Shown here piece by piece: positions 54,083-62,816 of a stretch of 64,000 nucleotides of DNA (position 1 is its first letter; each line of letters begins with the position of its first letter). The stretch lies in the NCBI RefSeq assembly GCF_030816855.1, contig NZ_JAUSYK010000001.1, positions 1,426,001 to 1,490,000 of the forward strand, written 5' to 3'. The stretch is from Arthrobacter sp. B3I4 (GTDB lineage: Bacteria; Actinomycetota; Actinomycetes; Actinomycetales; Micrococcaceae). Below the pieces are notes generated by a model. That model saw only the letters and a list, made by a program, of their open reading frames with translations. It was not told the origin of the DNA and did not search any database. The position numbers were made by a program, and so were the translations under genes.

Positions 54083-55759
54083 ATGCTTGCGTACACAGCC
54101 GGGGACACTGACGTCCCGCTGATCGAAGAGACCATCGGCGACCATTTCGAGCGGATCGTCGACCGATTCCCCTACCACGACGCGCTTATCGAGGCCGCCG
54201 CGGTGCCCGGCGGGGAGGCCCGGCGGTGGAGTTATTCAAAGATGAACGACGACGTCGACCGGCTGGCCCGGGCCCTGCTCGCGCTCGATGTTGCCAAGGG
54301 CGACCGGGTCGGCATCTGGAGCCCGAACTGCGCCGAGTGGACCATCCTGCAGTACGCCACCGCGAAAATCGGCGCCATCCTGGTCAACGTCAACCCGGCC
54401 TACCGCAGTCACGAGCTCGAGTTCGTCGTCAAGCAAAACGGCATGCGGATGCTGGTCGCGGCGCCGTCGGATAAAAACAGCGACTACACCGGCATGGCCC
54501 GGCAGGCCCTGGCCGAATGCCCTGAACTGCGCGAACTCGTGTTCCTGCCAGACGGCGGACTGCCCGGCCTCGCCGCCGGAGTCCCGGAACGCGACACGGA
54601 GCAGACGTTCGCCGAACTGCTGCGGCGGGCCGACGACGTGCCGCATTCCGGGCTCAAGGCGCGGATGGCGGAACTGGATCCGCACGATCCCATTAACCTG
54701 CAGTACACCTCGGGGACCACGGGTTTCCCGAAAGGTGCCACCCTCACGCACCACAATCTGCTCAACAATGGCTACTCCATCGGGGAGCTGCTGCGCTATA
54801 CCGAGCACGACCGGGTGGTGCTGCCGGTGCCGTTCTACCACTGCTTCGGCATGGTGATCGGTAACCTCGCCGCGCTGAGCCACGGGTCCGCCACCATCAT
54901 TCCGGGCCGCGGGTTCTCGCCGGCCGCCGCCCTGGAAGCTGTGCAGGACTTCGCCGGGACTTCGCTGTACGGCGTACCGACCATGTTCATCGCCGAACTG
55001 GCGTTGCCGGACTTCGCCTCCTACGACCTCTCCACGCTGCGCACCGGTGTGATGGCCGGTTCGTTGTGCCCCATTGAGGTGATGAACCGGGTGATCGCCG
55101 AGATGAACATGCGTGATGTGGCCATCTGCTACGGCATGACGGAGACCTCGCCGGTGTCCACCATGACGCTTGACGGGGACACCCTGGAGCAGCGCACGCA
55201 GACTGTGGGCCGGACGATGCCACAGCTGGAGAGCCGGATCGTGGACCCGGTCACCGGCGGTGTGCTGCAGCGCGGTGAAATCGGCGAGCTGTGCACGCGC
55301 GGCTACTCAGTGATGCTCGGGTACTGGAACCAGCCGGACAAGACTGCGGAAGCGATCGACGCCGAGGGGTGGATGCACACCGGTGACCTCGCCCGGATGG
55401 ACGAGGACGGTTACCTCGTGATTGAGGGGCGGATCAAGGACATGGTCATCCGCGGCGGTGAGAACGTGTATCCGCGCGAGATCGAGGAGTTCCTATACAC
55501 CCACCCGGACATCCAGGACGTCCAGGTAATCGGCGTCCCGGACGCCGCGTACGGCGAGGAGCTGATGGCCTGCATCATCCTCAAGCCGGGCGCCAAGACC
55601 CTCGACGCGGCGGCGCTGGCGGACTTCTGCCGTGGCAAGCTCGCCCACTACAAGATCCCCCGGTACGTGGACGTCCGCGAAAGCTTCCCGATGACTGTCT
55701 CCGGGAAGATCCGCAAGGTGGACATGCGTCAGGAAGCGGTCGCCCGACTGGGCCTCTAA
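54083..55759 (+). CDS. AMP-dependent acyl-CoA synthetase
   Basis: This 558-aa adenylating enzyme activates a fatty or aromatic acid to its CoA ester. The P-loop is LQYTSGTTGFPKGATLTHHN, followed by the ACS motif YGMTETSPVSTM, with GWMHTGDLARMDEDGY and the hinge-lysine region ESFPMTVSGKIRKVDM at the end. It resembles the ACSF2/medium-chain group. The precise substrate cannot be read. Confidence 0.9.
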   Translation: MLAYTAGDTDVPLIEETIGDHFERIVDRFPYHDALIEAAAVPGGEARRWSYSKMNDDVDRLARALLALDVAKGDRVGIWSPNCAEWTILQYATAKIGAILVNVNPAYRSHELEFVVKQNGMRMLVAAPSDKNSDYTGMARQALAECPELRELVFLPDGGLPGLAAGVPERDTEQTFAELLRRADDVPHSGLKARMAELDPHDPINLQYTSGTTGFPKGATLTHHNLLNNGYSIGELLRYTEHDRVVLPVPFYHCFGMVIGNLAALSHGSATIIPGRGFSPAAALEAVQDFAGTSLYGVPTMFIAELALPDFASYDLSTLRTGVMAGSLCPIEVMNRVIAEMNMRDVAICYGMTETSPVSTMTLDGDTLEQRTQTVGRTMPQLESRIVDPVTGGVLQRGEIGELCTRGYSVMLGYWNQPDKTAEAIDAEGWMHTGDLARMDEDGYLVIEGRIKDMVIRGGENVYPREIEEFLYTHPDIQDVQVIGVPDAAYGEELMACIILKPGAKTLDAAALADFCRGKLAHYKIPRYVDVRESFPMTVSGKIRKVDMRQEAVARLGL

Positions 55760-55831
55760 CCGGTTGGCGGCGGCCGGCCGGGGAGTCTTTTCGCCCGTAG
55801 CCTGCTCTCTGCCGCGACTCAGTGACCGGGG

Positions 55832-56884
55832 TTAGTGCCCGCGGTGGTCCTGGATGGTCATCCGCGGGCCGAAGACCGGCTTGCGGAAACCGCTGAGGCC
55901 GATCAGGCGCACCACCCGTTGCCGGTGCCCGGCCCAGGGCGCCAGCAGCCGCAGCATGCCGGCGTCGTCCGTCCGGCGGCCGGTCAGGGCCGCGCCGACG
56001 TACGCCGCCAGGTGGTAATCGCCCACCGCGATCGAATCCGGGCAGCCGTGGGTGCGCTGCACCACTTCGGCTGCCGTCCAGACGCCGATGCCGGGAAAGG
56101 TCTGCAACTTCTGGCTCGCGTCCGCCGAGGGCAGCCCGGCCAGTCGTTCCAACGCGGCAGCGGACCGTAGCACCCGCATGACAGTGTCCGAGCGCTGCGG
56201 ACCAACACCGGCCTTATGCCATTCCCAGGACGGGACACGCAACCATTGCTCAGGTGTCGGCTGCACCATCAGGTTGCCCGGGGCCACCGTCCCGGCGCCC
56301 GGGGCGGCGGTCCCGAAGCGGTACATCAGGTAGCGGTACCCGCGGCGCGCCTCGATGACGGTGACTTTTTGTTCCAGGACCGTCGGCACCAGGGCATCAA
56401 TCATCCTGCCCGTGGCCGGCAGCCGGACCTCGCGGTTCCTGCGCCGGGCGTCGGCGACCATGCGGGGGAGGGTGGCGTGGAAGGCCGGTTCATCGAAAGC
56501 CGTCCAGTCGTCGTCACCGCCCAGCAGCCGGGGAACACCGCGGACGGCCTCGACGGCGCCGGGTCCCCACGCACGCGCGTCGATCCAGGGCGCGGACACC
56601 GGACCCGCGGCGGCCAGGCGGAGCGTGGCCGGGCCGGCCGGCGTCGTGAATGCCATCCAGACCCCGTCGGGGGCGACCCGGATCGACGGGTCGCCGTGGC
56701 CCCGGCGCAACGGGCTCAGGGTCCGAAGCAGGTCATACGGGCCCCCCGGATGCCAGCGCAGGGAGGCGTCCGCATCGGCGCCCGGGCCGGCGGAAAGTTC
56801 TGCGGAAGTCACAGAACATGTTCCCACGACCGGGCCGGGCGGACGCACCGGAGGTGTCCGCGGCGGCGGGAAGCCCGGGTCCAA
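55832..56884 (-). CDS. DNA-3-methyladenine glycosylase 2-family protein (AlkA-like)
   Basis: This HhH-GPD superfamily base-excision protein has the helix-hairpin-helix LQTFPGIGVWTAAEVV and the catalytic Asp in SIAVGDYHLAAYV. The N-terminal part is an AlkA-type extension. As drawn it has 350 aa from ATG 56884, but GTG 56812 may be the real start, giving about 326 aa and removing a Pro-rich stretch. It is convergent with the acyl-CoA synthetase gene. The lesion specificity is inferred. Confidence 0.85.
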   Translation of the reverse strand: MDPGFPPPRTPPVRPPGPVVGTCSVTSAELSAGPGADADASLRWHPGGPYDLLRTLSPLRRGHGDPSIRVAPDGVWMAFTTPAGPATLRLAAAGPVSAPWIDARAWGPGAVEAVRGVPRLLGGDDDWTAFDEPAFHATLPRMVADARRRNREVRLPATGRMIDALVPTVLEQKVTVIEARRGYRYLMYRFGTAAPGAGTVAPGNLMVQPTPEQWLRVPSWEWHKAGVGPQRSDTVMRVLRSAAALERLAGLPSADASQKLQTFPGIGVWTAAEVVQRTHGCPDSIAVGDYHLAAYVGAALTGRRTDDAGMLRLLAPWAGHRQRVVRLIGLSGFRKPVFGPRMTIQDHRGH

Positions 56885-56981
56885 CGGCCCTGCACCCGGG
56901 CCGGCGCCGGAACTAGGCTCGCGGTGCCGGCAGGTACTCCGGGGCCGGTCCGGCGGGGGTCATGAGAGTCAGGAGAGCGGC

Positions 56982-57419
56982 ATGGCTGGCGGAGTGGTGC
57001 ACTTTGAACTTCCCGCAGACGATGAGGAGCGTGCCCGTAACTTCTACGGTTCCCTCTTCGGCTGGGGATTCCAAGTTATGCCCGAGATGGAATACACCCT
57101 GGCGATGACGACGCCAATGGACGAGGACGGCCGGCCCGCCGTGTCCGGTTCCATCAATGGCGCCCTCTTCCGCCGGGGGGACCTGAGCGCCCCGGTGGTG
57201 ACCGTAGATGTCGAGGACATCGACGCGGCGCTTGCCAAGGTCGAGACGCTCGGCGGTGCCGTCCACCGCGGGAAGATGGACGTCGGCGGGATGGGCTGGA
57301 ACGCCTACTTCAGGGACACCGAGGGCAACATCATCGGACTGTGGCAATCCGCGGCGCCGACAGGCGGCGCGGGAGAGGGCGGCCCCGGAACAACGGCGGG
57401 AAACGACCTCGGAGCGTGA
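56982..57419 (+). CDS. VOC (glyoxalase/bleomycin-resistance) family protein
   Basis: The 145-aa protein begins VVHFELPADDEERARNFYGSLFGWGFQVMPEMEYTLAM and shows GSINGALFRRGDLSAPVVTVDVEDIDAALAKVETLGGAVHRGKMDVGGMGWNAYFRDTEGNIIGLWQ, a single VOC domain. Substrate and metal are not evident. ATG 56982 has CAGGAGAG. A Gly-rich tail of about 20 residues follows the domain. Confidence 0.88.
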   Translation: MAGGVVHFELPADDEERARNFYGSLFGWGFQVMPEMEYTLAMTTPMDEDGRPAVSGSINGALFRRGDLSAPVVTVDVEDIDAALAKVETLGGAVHRGKMDVGGMGWNAYFRDTEGNIIGLWQSAAPTGGAGEGGPGTTAGNDLGA

Positions 57420-57473
57420 CCGGCGTACCGGTGCGCAGTGCCCGCCGTGCGTGCCGAAGGTACAAACGTCCCG

Positions 57474-58661
57474 TCAATGCATCCTGTTGGTCAGCCACAG
57501 CGCCAGGACGGCCAGCGGGAGCGTGAGAACGACGGCAGCCAGGCCGGCGACCGCGAAGCCGCTCCAACGGATTTCGACGTTGAGCGCCCGCAGGCGTTCA
57601 TGCCAAAGCAGGGTCGCCAGCGACGCCCAGGGTGTGACCAGCGGGCCGAGGTTCACGCCGATCAGCAGCGCCGCGAGCCGTACCGGCGAGCCGCCCACAG
57701 GCTCCAGCGCGAGGTAGGCCGGGAGGTTGTTGACCGCGTTGGCGGCCCCCGCGCCGAGCCCCGCCAGCTGCAGCAGCGCCGGCAGGCTGTCCCCCGACCC
57801 GGCCGCCCCGGCCAGGAAGGAGGTGGCACCGTTCGCGTGCAGCGCCTCCACCACCATGAACAGGCCGGCGGTGAGCATGAGCGGCCGCCACGGGACCATG
57901 GACCAGCGCAGCGTTGAGCGGCGCCGCCACAGGAAGAGCCCCAGCAGGACCGCGGCCGCGGCGGAGGCGGGCAGGTACACCGGTATGCCGGATACCAGGG
58001 CCGGCAGCAGAAGCAGTACCACGCCCGCTGAGGCGGAGAGCAGCACCCTGTCCTGCACCCGATGCAGCGGCTGCGGGCCGTAGCGGCCGCGCAGCTCCTT
58101 CCGGAAGGCCAGCCAGAGCAACAGCGGGGGCAGCAGGATTCCTATCAGCGCCGGAGCCCAGACCAGCGAGGCGAACGCTGCCGGGCTGAGGCCGAGCCGG
58201 GCCTGGGCGAGCAGATTGGTCAGGTTGGACACCGGCAGCAGCAGCGAGGCGGTATTGGCCAGCCAGATAGTGGTCAGGGCAAACGGCAGCGGCGGGATCC
58301 GCGCGTGCACGGCCAGCAGCACGACGACGGGGGTGACCAGCACCGCCGTCGTATCCAGGGACAAGAACACCGTGGAGAGTGTCGAGAGGCCGATCACCAG
58401 GGACCACAGGAGCCGGATGCGGCCCCGGCCCCAGGCAGCCACCCGGTCGGTGACCGCCCGGAAGACCCCGGCGTCGTCCGCCAGTTCCGTCACCAGGGAC
58501 ATTGCCACCACGAAGCCCAGCACGGGCAGCGTGCGCCCCGCGAGCTCCTCGAACGCCGGTCCGGGCAGCAGCCCGCTGCCCAGCGCTGCGATCCCGGCCA
58601 GCAGCATCCCGCCGGGAAGCAGGTAAGTATTCAGCGCCTTCCGCCAGGTCCTCCGTTTCAC
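57474..58661 (-). CDS. ArsB/SLC13-family transporter
   Basis: The 395-aa membrane protein has about ten hydrophobic segments in two inverted halves, the first containing FVVAMSLVTELADDAGVF and STVFLSLDTTAVLVTPVVV and the second AVNNLPAYLALEP and GVNLGPLVTPWASLATLLWH. These are the conserved loops of the ArsB/CitM-type ion transporter superfamily. No arsenic-resistance gene is adjacent, so the cargo is uncertain. The GTG start lies 102 nt from the divergent cystathionine beta-synthase gene. Confidence 0.85.
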   Translation of the reverse strand: MKRRTWRKALNTYLLPGGMLLAGIAALGSGLLPGPAFEELAGRTLPVLGFVVAMSLVTELADDAGVFRAVTDRVAAWGRGRIRLLWSLVIGLSTLSTVFLSLDTTAVLVTPVVVLLAVHARIPPLPFALTTIWLANTASLLLPVSNLTNLLAQARLGLSPAAFASLVWAPALIGILLPPLLLWLAFRKELRGRYGPQPLHRVQDRVLLSASAGVVLLLLPALVSGIPVYLPASAAAAVLLGLFLWRRRSTLRWSMVPWRPLMLTAGLFMVVEALHANGATSFLAGAAGSGDSLPALLQLAGLGAGAANAVNNLPAYLALEPVGGSPVRLAALLIGVNLGPLVTPWASLATLLWHERLRALNVEIRWSGFAVAGLAAVVLTLPLAVLALWLTNRMH

Positions 58662-58763
58662 CGCCCTATCGTCCCACCGTCGGACGGCCCGCAGCGTACC
58701 GCAGAGCGCGCGGCCCGGGCTGCGCGGCCTGCCCGCGGCCGCGGAGACGGTAACTTTGTACCT

Positions 58764-60149
58764 ATGAAGTACGCCCAGTCCGTCCTGGACCTCATCGGCA
58801 ACACGCCGCTCGTCAAACTCAACCACGTGACCGACGGCATCGCCGCGACAGTGCTGGTGAAGCTCGAATACCTGAATCCCGGCGGGTCCATCAAAGACCG
58901 CATCGCCGCCAAGATGATCGAAGAGGCGGAGCGCAGCGGCAAGCTGCAGCCCGGCGGAACCATTGTGGAGCCGACGTCCGGCAACACCGGCGTCGGTCTG
59001 GCCCTGGTGGCGCAGCAGAAGGGTTACCGCTGCATCTTTGTGGTCCCGGACAAGGTGGGTGAGGACAAGCGCGCCGTGCTCCAGGCCTACGGCGCCGAGG
59101 TCGTCGTGACGCCCACCGCCGTCGCACCGGACAGCCCGCAAAGCTACTACGGCGTCTCGGACCGGCTCGTCAGCGAAATTCCCGGTGCGTACAAGCCGGA
59201 CCAGTTCTCCAACCCGGCGGCGCCGGGCAGCCACTACGAGTCCACCGGCCCCGAAATCTGGACCGACACCGAGGGCAAAGTTACGCACTGTGTCATCGGC
59301 GCCGGCACCGGCGGCACCATTACCGGCACCGGCCGCTACCTCAAGGAAGTCTCCGCGGACCGCCCCGCGGCCGACGGCGGCGTGGTCAAGATCATCGGCG
59401 CCGACCCGGCCGGATCGGTCTACTCCGGCGGCACCGGCCGGCCGTACTTCGTCGAAGGCGTCGGCGAGGACATGTGGCCCGGCAACTACGACAAGGCCGT
59501 CCCGGACGACGTCATCGCCGTCAGCGACGCCGACTCCTTCGCCATGACCCGGCGGCTGGCCCGCGAAGAGGGCCTGCTGGTGGGCGGTTCCTCCGGCATG
59601 GCCGTCGTCGCCGCGCTGCAGGCCGCCAAGGACCTGCCCGCCGACGCCGTCGTCGTCGTGATCCTGCCCGACTCCGGCCGCGGTTACCTGGGCAAAATCT
59701 TCAACGACCAGTGGATGCGCTCCTACGGCTTCCTCGCCGGCGGTGACGAAGCGTCGGTGGGCGACGTCCTCAAGGCCAAAACCGGGGAACTGCCGGACCT
59801 GGTGCACATCCACCCCAACGAGAGCGTCCGCGACGTCATCAACATCATGAACGAGTACGGGGTGTCGCACATCCCGGTGCTGTCGCAGGAACCGCCCGTG
59901 GTGATGGGCGAGGTCCTCGGCGCCGTCGATGAACGCACACTGACCGCGAAGCTCTTCCGCGGCGAGGCCAACCTCACGGACAAGATCTCCGAACACATGG
60001 AAGCGCGGCTGCCCGTGATCGGTTCGCTCGAATCGATCCCCACGGCCCGTGACCTCCTCTCCGGCACCGACACCCTCATGGTGACGTTCGCCGGCGCCCC
60101 GGTGGGAATCCTGACCCGCCACGACCTCCTCGCCTACCTCAGTAACTGA
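58764..60149 (+). CDS. Cystathionine beta-synthase
   Basis: This 461-aa PLP enzyme condenses homocysteine and serine to cystathionine. The PLP lysine is K44 (NPGGSIKDR), with SGNTGVGLALV and GAGTGGTITGTGRYLKE phosphate-binding loops. The C-terminal CBS pair (residues 340-461, for example LVHIHPNESVRDVINIMNEYGVSHIPVL) is the regulatory part seen in eukaryotic and actinobacterial enzymes. It is followed 17 nt later by metB on the same strand. Confidence 0.93.
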   Translation: MKYAQSVLDLIGNTPLVKLNHVTDGIAATVLVKLEYLNPGGSIKDRIAAKMIEEAERSGKLQPGGTIVEPTSGNTGVGLALVAQQKGYRCIFVVPDKVGEDKRAVLQAYGAEVVVTPTAVAPDSPQSYYGVSDRLVSEIPGAYKPDQFSNPAAPGSHYESTGPEIWTDTEGKVTHCVIGAGTGGTITGTGRYLKEVSADRPAADGGVVKIIGADPAGSVYSGGTGRPYFVEGVGEDMWPGNYDKAVPDDVIAVSDADSFAMTRRLAREEGLLVGGSSGMAVVAALQAAKDLPADAVVVVILPDSGRGYLGKIFNDQWMRSYGFLAGGDEASVGDVLKAKTGELPDLVHIHPNESVRDVINIMNEYGVSHIPVLSQEPPVVMGEVLGAVDERTLTAKLFRGEANLTDKISEHMEARLPVIGSLESIPTARDLLSGTDTLMVTFAGAPVGILTRHDLLAYLSN

Positions 60150-60166
60150 CCAGCCCAAGGAGCCCC

Positions 60167-61375
60167 ATGTCCCAGCCAGAAAGCACTTCCGCGAAGAACA
60201 CCGGGTTCAACACCCGGGCCGTGCACGCCGGCCAGACCTTCGAGCCGCGCACCGGTGCCGTGGTGCCTCCGGTGCACTTCTCATCCACCTACGCCCAGGA
60301 CGGGATCGGCGGCCTCCGCGCCGGTTACGAATACGGCCGTGGCACCAACCCCACCCGGGACTCCCTGCAGGAACAGCTCGCCGCGCTTGAGGGCGGGACC
60401 GCTGCGTTCTCGTTCAGCTCCGGGCTGGCCGCGGAGGACTCGATGATCCGCGCGCTTACCCGGCCCGGGGACCACATTGTGCTCGGCAACGACGCCTACG
60501 GCGGAACGTACCGGCTGATCAGCCGCGTCCTGGGGGAGTGGGGCATCGGCAACTCCCCGGTGGACATGTCCAACCTTGACGCCGTGGCCCGGGCCGTCGC
60601 GGCAGGCGGTTCCGCATCCGGCGGCGGCAACACCCGGCTGGTCTGGGTGGAGACGCCGTCGAACCCGATGATGAAGATCACCGACATCGCCGCGCTCGCC
60701 AAGGTGGCGCACGACGCCGGCGCCCTCCTGGTCGTGGACAACACCTTCGCGTCCCCGTACCTGCAGAACCCGCTGGCGCTCGGCGCCGACATCGTCGTGC
60801 ACTCCACCACCAAGTACATCGGCGGGCACTCCGACGTCGTCGGGGGCGCGATCATCGTCAACGACGCGGAACTGGCAGAGAAGATCGGCTTCGTGCAGTT
60901 CGCCGTCGGCGCCGTGTCCGGTCCGATGGACGCGTTCCTCACCACCCGCGGGCTGAAAACCCTTGGCGTGCGGATGGACCGGCACAGTGACAACGCCCAG
61001 GCCGTCGCGGAATGGCTGCTGCAGCGCCCCGAGGTGGAGGCCGTGCTGTACCCGGGCCTGCCTTCGCACCCGGGACACGAGCTGGCGAAGAGGCAGATGA
61101 AGAAGTTCGGCGGGATGGTTTCCGTGCAGTTTAAGGGCGGCGAAGCCGCGGCGCGCACCGTCGCCGAGTCCACGTCCGTCTTCACGCTGGCCGAGTCCTT
61201 GGGCGGCATCGAATCGCTGATGAACTACCCCTCGGAAATGACGCACGCATCCGTCAAGGGCACCGAACTGGCGGTCCCGGAGAACCTGATCCGGCTCTCC
61301 TGCGGCATCGAGGACGTCGAGGACCTGATTGCCGACCTTGAGCAGGCCTTCGCGCGCCTTGAGACGGGCAGCTAG
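60167..61375 (+). CDS. metB: Cystathionine gamma-synthase (metB-type)
   Basis: This 402-aa Cys/Met-metabolism PLP enzyme has AFSFSSGLAAEDSMIRALTRPGDHIVLGNDAYGGTYRL, the PLP lysine K216 (HSTTKYIGGHSDVVGG) and the closing SLGGIESLMNYPSEMTHAS. Members include cystathionine gamma-synthase and gamma-lyase, which are hard to separate by eye. Pairing with the beta-synthase points to reverse transsulfuration (homocysteine to cysteine), which would need the lyase activity. Confidence 0.88.
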   Translation: MSQPESTSAKNTGFNTRAVHAGQTFEPRTGAVVPPVHFSSTYAQDGIGGLRAGYEYGRGTNPTRDSLQEQLAALEGGTAAFSFSSGLAAEDSMIRALTRPGDHIVLGNDAYGGTYRLISRVLGEWGIGNSPVDMSNLDAVARAVAAGGSASGGGNTRLVWVETPSNPMMKITDIAALAKVAHDAGALLVVDNTFASPYLQNPLALGADIVVHSTTKYIGGHSDVVGGAIIVNDAELAEKIGFVQFAVGAVSGPMDAFLTTRGLKTLGVRMDRHSDNAQAVAEWLLQRPEVEAVLYPGLPSHPGHELAKRQMKKFGGMVSVQFKGGEAAARTVAESTSVFTLAESLGGIESLMNYPSEMTHASVKGTELAVPENLIRLSCGIEDVEDLIADLEQAFARLETGS

Positions 61376-61381
61376 CGTCCG

Positions 61382-62662
61382 GTGACTGTCGTTTCCAAGG
61401 CCGCCGGCACCTCCACGCGCGGCAGGGCGGCGACGACGGCGGCCGGTGCGGCCGCCGTCGTCGCCGCCCTGGCGGTGCTGTACACCGCGTACATTCCGCT
61501 GATGAACGACTTCGAGGTCTACTTCTACGGCGGAAACCGCGTTCTGCAGACCGGCGAGACGGGCGTCAACGAGCTCTACGCTCCCCGGGACGGCCTGCCG
61601 TTCACCTACCCGCCGTTCGCGGCGCTGATCTTCGCGGTGATGGCCGCGCTGGGCCAGAGCGGGGGGAGCCTGGTCTTCATTGCCACGGCGCTGCTCGGCG
61701 CCGCCGTCGTGTCCGCGTGGCTGACCCGGCACTACTTCGGCCTGGGCCGGTGGCGTGATGCGGTGGCGGACTGGCGGTTCCGTACCGTGTCGCTGGCCGG
61801 TACCGCCGCCATCCTGCTGCTGGGCCCGTGGCGGGACACTTTCGACTTCGGCCAGATCAATATCATCCTGATGGGCCTGATCCTGGCGGACTTTGCCCTG
61901 TACGGAAAGTCCCGGGCCGGGGAGTTCCGGTGGCCGGCGGGCCTGCTGATCGGGATCGCGGCCGGGATCAAGCTGACCCCGCTGGCGTTCGGGCTGTATT
62001 TCCTGGTCCGCCGCGACTTCAAAGCCCTGGGCTGGATGGCTGCCGGGTTCTTCGGCTCCATCGCGCTGGCCTGGGCCCTTCTTCCCACCGCGTCGCTGAC
62101 CTTCTGGACCAAAATCCTGCCGGACACCGGGCGCATCGGCGGCCCGGCTTACGTGGACAACCTCTCGGTCAAGGGCCTGCTGCTGCATTTGGGGCTGCCG
62201 GACTCGTCCTCGACCACGCTGGTCTGGCTGGTGCTCGCCCTCGGCCTCACCGCCGTGGCCGCGCTCGTGATCAAGTGGGCGGTCGACGCGGACGAGAACT
62301 TCGTGGCCGTGTCCGCGACCGCGCTGCTGATGCTGCTCATCAGCCCGGTGTCGTGGTCCCACCACTGGGTCTGGATGGCTGTAGCGCTGCCGTGCATGGG
62401 ATTCGCCATCCACCGGGTCCCCTCGCGGAACGGCCGGATGCGGCTGGCGGGCTGGGTGATCGTGGCCGCGTCCGCCCTCGCCTTCTACCTGACGCCCAAG
62501 TACCTGTCGGTCATGGCCGGGGCGCACGAGTGGGGCAAGGACCCGCAGACCCAGTGGCAGCTCATCGTCGCGAGCCTTGGCGTAGTCTGCGGGGTCGCCA
62601 TGCTGGTCTACTGGGCGCTGGCTTACCGGCCCTCACGCGCTGCGCTGCGGCCCGCATCGTAG
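61382..62662 (+). CDS. GT87-family (DUF2029) mannosyltransferase-like membrane protein
   Basis: This 426-aa membrane protein of the GT-C type begins with one transmembrane helix and the loop DFEVYFYGGNRVLQTG, then FTYPPFAALIFAVMAAL, FGQINIILMGLILADFALYG, AAGIKLTPLAFGLYFLVRRDF and ISPVSWSHHWVWMAVALPC. These are the GT87 motifs of alpha-1,2-mannosyltransferases of cell-wall lipoglycans in actinobacteria. The acceptor is unknown. GTG start, 7 nt after metB. Confidence 0.85.
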   Translation: MTVVSKAAGTSTRGRAATTAAGAAAVVAALAVLYTAYIPLMNDFEVYFYGGNRVLQTGETGVNELYAPRDGLPFTYPPFAALIFAVMAALGQSGGSLVFIATALLGAAVVSAWLTRHYFGLGRWRDAVADWRFRTVSLAGTAAILLLGPWRDTFDFGQINIILMGLILADFALYGKSRAGEFRWPAGLLIGIAAGIKLTPLAFGLYFLVRRDFKALGWMAAGFFGSIALAWALLPTASLTFWTKILPDTGRIGGPAYVDNLSVKGLLLHLGLPDSSSTTLVWLVLALGLTAVAALVIKWAVDADENFVAVSATALLMLLISPVSWSHHWVWMAVALPCMGFAIHRVPSRNGRMRLAGWVIVAASALAFYLTPKYLSVMAGAHEWGKDPQTQWQLIVASLGVVCGVAMLVYWALAYRPSRAALRPAS

Positions 62663-62816
62663 CCCGCTCTTTCCTCGCCCCCTGCCGCGAGTGTGCATTT
62701 CACGGCAGTGTTTGCGACAAACACTGCCCTGACCTGTAACCTCGATGAGGCAACCGCCGCATGCAGATGGCGCGCGCGGGTTCCGCGTCCAGGGCAGTTA
62801 TTTTGGGGAGAACGAG
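62663..62816. repeat. Intergenic palindrome (TGCATTTCACGGCAGTG type)
   Basis: GGCAGTGTTTG (62704-62714) and CAAACACTGCC (62718-62728) are perfect arms with a 3-nt loop. GAGTGTGCATTTCAC (62689-62703) lies directly upstream. It looks like part of a larger dispersed palindrome. No gene is present. Confidence 0.7.

Noticed and set aside
56814..56823. GAACATGTTC palindrome resembling an SOS (LexA) box upstream of the AlkA-like gene
   Set aside because: The actinobacterial/DinR box needs GAAC-N4-GTTC; here the spacer is 2 nt. It may still bind another factor.
57474..60158. 894-codon minus-strand open frame
   Set aside because: The upstream two thirds are antisense to cystathionine beta-synthase. 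Only the C-terminal 395 residues form the ArsB/SLC13-type transporter, starting at GTG 58661.
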